Source of the DNA: a virus
Virus record (IMG/VR): IMGVR_UViG_3300022745_000038
Coordinates: 1-57,837 of that record
DNA: 57,837 bases
Direction: 5' to 3' (one strand)
Both the position numbers and the translations under genes were made by a program. Below, in pieces: positions 54,740 through 57,837 of the stretch (its first letter is position 1; every line of letters begins with the position of its first letter). The notes below the pieces were generated by a model. The model was not told where the DNA came from, searched no databases, and saw only the letters and a list, made by a program, of their open reading frames with translations.

Positions 54740-57084
54740 GCCGCCCTCCGCGCTTTGCCGCGCGCCCAGCGGATTACGGCGGACTTGATATACGAGTAGA
54801 TGGCCGGATCAGGATGCGCTGCCGCGTGCGCCATCGAGTAGTCGCGAGGTGGCCAGTCGCCATAGATCGAGTGGTACTGCGCCTTTGCGAACCGCTCGGC
54901 CGATGACACGTCACCACGCTTCCAGTCGAGAGCCACCGCAGCGATCTCCTTCCAGGCGTAGAACTTGTTCTCCTGCCATGCGTGTTTGTTCTTCCGCTGG
55001 CCGATGTCCAGTTCGACCATGGTGCCGGCGACGTTCTCCACCATCGACAGCCGGGCCGGGCGCTCCCATCCGCAGGACGGGCACACTTTCGCCCCGCCAA
55101 GAGCATAGTGGCACGACGGGCAGGCGAACATCTCCCGCTCTTCCTCGGTCGGCTCCTTGCGCTCCTTGGCGTCGAGAGACTCCCCGGACAACTCCTGCAC
55201 GCCATGGGCGAACAGATCGATGGTGTCGTCGAAGAACCGGGCGAAATTGCCTGAGTGATCAAGCCACAGGGCGTACTCCTTGCCTTCGTGGGGCCGCATC
55301 ACCCGGCCCAACTGCTGGATGTGCGACGAGAACGACTTCCGGTAGGGGTGCGCGTCCACCCCACAGAGAATGTGCGTGGCATCGAACCCCTTGCCCAGCG
55401 CCACGCAGGAAATGAGCCCGACGATGTCACTGCCCGGGGCCTTGAAGTCCGCGATCAGTTGCGCGTTCTCTTCGTCCTTGTTGCGGTAGGACACCACCTG
55501 AAAGTTGTGGCCGGCAGCCTGAAACTGCCGCGCCAGTTCGATGCAATGATCCACCGTCGCGCCGAATACGATCGACGGAACCGGCCCGCCGAAGTGTTCC
55601 TGCGTCTTCGCAACCCACTCGGCAACCACGTCACCGACAATGGCCATTCCGCGCTCGGTCAGGGCCGCCTCGGTCCACTCACCGGTCGATGACACCTTGG
55701 CGCCGCGCATGTCGGCGGCAACCGCCAGATAGGGTCGGATCGGGGCGAGGTGTCCTTCCTCCACCAGTTGATCTGTCGTGGTGCAACTCACCACTTTGCT
55801 GAACAGGTCGCCGAGTCCCTTGGTGAAAGGCGTGGCGGTCAGGCCGACCACGAACACGTCAGGGTGCTCGCGCATGAATTCCGCAGTCGCCTTGAACGTG
55901 GTGTGGCAGTTGTGGACTAGCCTCCCATCAGCGAAGTAAGAAGGGTGCCCGGAGACGTGCAGGTTGTAGACAACCGCATCGCTTCCGCATTCTTCACGCG
56001 AAACACTGACCACCCTCTGGAACCAAGAAAGGCCGTCTTCCTCGCGTCCGCCTCCCGAACCTTCGTCGAATAGTGACTCCCCCCGTCTACCTCGATCGCC
56101 ACCATCATTGATGGACTCGCCAAGTCGATCTTGTAGTGCGACGGAAGCCCGCCCGCCCTCCTCTGCCCGGTCGGGACAATGAATTCTGCGCTCCAACCTT
56201 CCCCAAGAATCTGCAACAGCCGTTGCTGAGGAACGGAGAGAGGACTCCCATTCCCACCATGCACCTTTGGCTTGTGCCCAATCTTCCTCAACGTCGTCGA
56301 CATCTTCTGACGAACTTCTTGAGAGTGCATTGGGTTTTTCAATTTCTTGGCACAACTTTTGGAGCAGGTCACGCGCGCGACCCACACCACTCTTGATTCC
56401 GCCTGAACTGTTCCCCTGTGGTTTGGCCTGAACTGCGGCCTGTAAAGCACGCCACATTGCGGGCAAATCTTCGACTCTCGCAACGCGGTGACCTGCCAAC
56501 TCTCTCGCGGCGACCCATCCTCCATCCGTGAAGAACGGGTGCGAACCTGTGCAAACTGTTTCATGTCCATCCTCGAATGCGACGCGAACCATATCCCGTC
56601 GGCCTATGGGGGCGGCTACCGTTCCGCGAACAATCCCGCGTCCAACAGCGGTAAGAACGGCGTCTCCTGGCCTCACAGATTCTATAGCAACACCCCCGTC
56701 CGGGGTCATCACCTTCGTTCCAGCGACAAAGCACTCGTCCACAACCAGAAGATCAACCTGCTCCGGCCACCCGCGCCGGGCAACGGTCTGCGGGCTCGCC
56801 ACCTGGATGTACTCGTACCCGCGAGCGCGCCAGTGGTTGCCCTGGATCACCCCGTGTGGGATTCCGTACCGGTCGAGCGTTGCGCTGGTCTGGTCGATCA
56901 GGGAGATGCGATCGGCCATGAAGACGCCACGCCTCTTCCGTGACCAGCAGTTGTGCAGGAAGTGCGAGGCAACGACCGTTTTCCCTGCCCCGGTGGGCAG
57001 GTACAGCAGTTGATGCTTATCCGTGGGCGCGTTTGCCCGAAGCGTCGCTACGGCCTCTTCCTGATACGGTCTGAGTTCGACCAT
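54736..57084 (-). CDS. DEAD/DECH-type helicase, interrupted by an intein
   Basis: 782-residue precursor; excision of a 275-residue intein gives a 507-residue SF2 helicase. Motifs: N-terminal RPYQEEAVATLRAN, Walker A PTGAGKTVVAS (about 30-40), VASPQTVARRG, the split motif II VVDE/CH, then GLTATPFTKGLG (motif III), DHCIELARQFQAAGHNFQVV (motif IV), DIVGLISCVALGKGFD (motif V) and QQLGRVMRP (motif VI). A CxxC...CxxC zinc ribbon follows (ACPSCHYAL, VCPSCGWE). It unwinds DNA with the Toprim primase. Confidence 0.92.
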   Translation of the reverse strand: MVELRPYQEEAVATLRANAPTDKHQLLYLPTGAGKTVVASHFLHNCWSRKRRGVFMADRISLIDQTSATLDRYGIPHGVIQGNHWRARGYEYIQVASPQTVARRGWPEQVDLLVVDECFVAGTKVMTPDGGVAIESVRPGDAVLTAVGRGIVRGTVAAPIGRRDMVRVAFEDGHETVCTGSHPFFTDGGWVAARELAGHRVARVEDLPAMWRALQAAVQAKPQGNSSGGIKSGVGRARDLLQKLCQEIEKPNALSRSSSEDVDDVEEDWAQAKGAWWEWESSLRSSATAVADSWGRLERRIHCPDRAEEGGRASVALQDRLGESINDGGDRGRRGESLFDEGSGGGREEDGLSWFQRVVSVSREECGSDAVVYNLHVSGHPSYFADGRLVHNCHTTFKATAEFMREHPDVFVVGLTATPFTKGLGDLFSKVVSCTTTDQLVEEGHLAPIRPYLAVAADMRGAKVSSTGEWTEAALTERGMAIVGDVVAEWVAKTQEHFGGPVPSIVFGATVDHCIELARQFQAAGHNFQVVSYRNKDEENAQLIADFKAPGSDIVGLISCVALGKGFDATHILCGVDAHPYRKSFSSHIQQLGRVMRPHEGKEYALWLDHSGNFARFFDDTIDLFAHGVQELSGESLDAKERKEPTEEEREMFACPSCHYALGGAKVCPSCGWERPARLSMVENVAGTMVELDIGQRKNKHAWQENKFYAWKEIAAVALDWKRGDVSSAERFAKAQYHSIYGDWPPRDYSMAHAAAHPDPAIYSYIKSAVIRWARGKARRAA
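55909..56733 (-). other. Intein in the helicase DECH box
   Basis: 275 codons. Block A is CFVAGTKVMTPDGG (Cys1); block B is ETVCTGSHPFF with the TxxH pair; blocks F and G are VYNLHVSGHPSYFADG and RLVHN, followed by Cys+1 of the restored DECH box. Residues about 105-245 are acidic, low-complexity sequence without a LAGLIDADG or HNH domain in this frame. A separate endonuclease gene is overprinted on this stretch. Confidence 0.9.
55917..56564 (-). CDS. Vsr/PD-(D/E)xK-type homing endonuclease overprinted on the helicase intein
   Basis: 215 residues on the same strand as the helicase but in another frame, covering intein residues about 57-273, including splicing blocks B and F/G. ATG 56564 is preferred (GAGG 6 nt upstream). 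An N-terminal zinc-finger-like set (C34, C37, C67, C71: KICPQCGVLY, RVTCSKSCAKK) is followed by a C-terminal Vsr/DUF559-like core: HYKIDLAS, VAIEVDGGSHYST, ARKTAFLGSRGWSVFRV. Vsr-like enzymes are known intein/intron-associated homing endonucleases. It is likely the mobility enzyme of this intein. Confidence 0.85.
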   Translation of the reverse strand: MKQFAQVRTRSSRMEDGSPRESWQVTALRESKICPQCGVLYRPQFRPNHRGTVQAESRVVWVARVTCSKSCAKKLKNPMHSQEVRQKMSTTLRKIGHKPKVHGGNGSPLSVPQQRLLQILGEGWSAEFIVPTGQRRAGGLPSHYKIDLASPSMMVAIEVDGGSHYSTKVREADARKTAFLGSRGWSVFRVKNAEAMRLSTTCTSPGTLLTSLMGG

Positions 57085-57835
57085 TCTGTCTTTCCTTCCT
57101 CTGAGCGTTCTTCAACTCCGTCGTGAGACGCGCAACCCGGTCCATAAGTTCATCTCGCGCCGCTTTGAGCGCACGATTTTCTGCGCGCAGGCGCTGCATC
57201 TCCTCGAACTGCTCATTGTCCTCGAACGCCTTCGCGCTCGCCGCGAGATCGGTCATGTCGGCCAGATGGTCCTGACACTCCTGATACTTGATGAGCAACT
57301 CCTCGTATTCCGGTCCGAGTGGGGACTTTTCCTTCGAGGGTGGCGCGAACGGGGCCTCAGCTTCACGCACTCCAACCTCGCCTTGGAGCACCTTGTCGGC
57401 CATCCCCTCACGCACCAAGCGCTGCGCTCGCTCCATGGTCCGCTTGCCGACGTCGGCAGCTTCCGCCAACTCCTCGACCGTGGCGGGATTTCGGTCCGCC
57501 ACAGTGGCGGACTTGGAAGTGATTGATTTTCCAGACTTCTCTGATCCGCCACTGTGGCGGACTGGTTCCGTCATGCCGGTAATTTCCGCGACCTTGACGA
57601 TGGCAACCGCGATCTGGGTCTTGTTCTGGTGCCGGCGGCGCGCGTTCTTCGATATGACCCAAAGTCCCGGCCTTTTGTCGGCGAAGTCCTCAAACCATGG
57701 CTCGACTCCAACCTCACGGCACGCCAGATACCGGTGCCACCCGTCAAGGATCATCCCCTCGTACATCGTGATCGGCTCCAGAAGGCCCTGGCTCTCTATG
57801 TCCGATGCCAGCGCTTTCAGTTCCGCGGGCGTCAT
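57017..57835 (-). CDS. ParB-like nuclease/HTH protein, 5' end beyond the window
   Basis: At least 272 residues; the Met at 57835 is probably internal. N-terminal ParB/Srx domain: LLEPITMYEGMILDGWHRYL, KNARRRHQNKTQIAVAIVKV. After a linker carrying two dispersed palindromes (PVRHSGGS and KSATVADR) comes a helix-turn-helix (TVEELAEAADVGKRTMERAQ), then a coiled coil (MQRLRAENRALKAARDELMD). Phage ParB-like proteins act as DNA-binding or nicking factors. The 3' end overlaps the helicase start by 68 bp. Confidence 0.82.
   Translation of the reverse strand: MTPAELKALASDIESQGLLEPITMYEGMILDGWHRYLACREVGVEPWFEDFADKRPGLWVISKNARRRHQNKTQIAVAIVKVAEITGMTEPVRHSGGSEKSGKSITSKSATVADRNPATVEELAEAADVGKRTMERAQRLVREGMADKVLQGEVGVREAEAPFAPPSKEKSPLGPEYEELLIKYQECQDHLADMTDLAASAKAFEDNEQFEEMQRLRAENRALKAARDELMDRVARLTTELKNAQRKERQNGRTQTVSGRGRSDASGKRAHG
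57495..57511. repeat. Dispersed palindrome, copy 17
   Basis: Exact TCCGCCACAGTGGCGGA with GT/AC flanks. It encodes KSATVADR in the linker between the ParB domain and the HTH. Confidence 0.95.
57545..57561. repeat. Dispersed palindrome, copy 18
   Basis: Exact TCCGCCACTGTGGCGGA, 33 bp from copy 17 and in inverted orientation. It encodes PVRHSGGS in the same linker of the ParB-like protein, in a different frame from copy 17. Confidence 0.95.
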
Positions 57836-57837
57836 GT

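Noticed and set aside
1-57837. Window as a complete circular genome
   Set aside because: Joining the ends puts a TAA directly upstream of the left-end reading frame and leaves the ParB-like gene with an implausible N-terminus, so the sequence probably continues beyond both ends.
1-57837. tRNA genes and CRISPR arrays
   Set aside because: No cloverleaf-like or regularly spaced repeat-spacer pattern was noticed; the only dispersed repeat is the 17-bp palindrome, which is not regularly spaced.

Overview
The window is a large, GC-rich (roughly 60%, by eye) piece of a tailed-phage genome. It is probably a podovirus-like phage of a Gram-negative (Pseudomonadota) host: it encodes a P22-type portal, an N4-gp56-type major capsid protein, a 3.1-kaa ejectable polyvalent protein, a GH19 endolysin, lipoprotein and outer-membrane signal sequences, and AGGAG-type ribosome sites. 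No integrase, DNA polymerase, tRNA or CRISPR array was seen. Both ends cut through genes. If positions 57837 and 1 were joined, the left-end reading frame would meet a stop codon at the junction, so the window looks like part of a longer molecule rather than a closed circle.

Layout: (1) 1-2962, plus strand: coiled-coil protein, secreted protein, SSB, MazG-like hydrolase, small membrane protein. (2) 45957 down to 2853, minus strand: one long late operon with start/stop overlaps almost throughout. In transcription order it holds a holin-like protein, lipoprotein, small terminase, many small (often zinc-ribbon) proteins, a secreted thermonuclease, GH19 endolysin, large terminase, portal, small structural proteins, two paralogous fibre-like proteins, a repeat protein, two membrane proteins, scaffold, capsid, tail/adaptor proteins, internal virion proteins, the giant polyvalent protein and an alpha/beta hydrolase. 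(3) 46170-50911, plus strand: early block of small proteins driven by four related sigma70-like promoters. (4) 57837 down to 50829, minus strand: ParB-like protein, helicase, Toprim primase, a noncoding structured gap, then NinB, DUF1064 and DUF1364 recombination/nuclease genes.

Two things stand out. First, both large ATPases carry inteins inside their ATPase motifs: the large terminase in the P-loop and the helicase in the DECH box. Inside each intein lies a complete homing-endonuclease gene in another reading frame. One is an HNH gene on the opposite strand; the other is a Vsr/PD-(D/E)xK-like gene on the same strand but out of frame. The endonucleases are therefore overprinted on the splicing domain rather than fused to it.

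Second, a 17-bp odd palindrome, TCCGCCACAGTGGCGGA, occurs 18 times exactly or with one mismatch. Thirteen copies lie inside genes, where ten encode Ser/Pro-Ala-Thr-Val-Ala-Asp or a near variant and three encode (V/I)RHSGG, mostly in apparent linkers. Five are intergenic, and two of these bracket the thermonuclease gene. Two copies lie between the two domains of the ParB-like protein. Their role is unknown: a small mobile palindrome, or a site bound by a phage or host protein.
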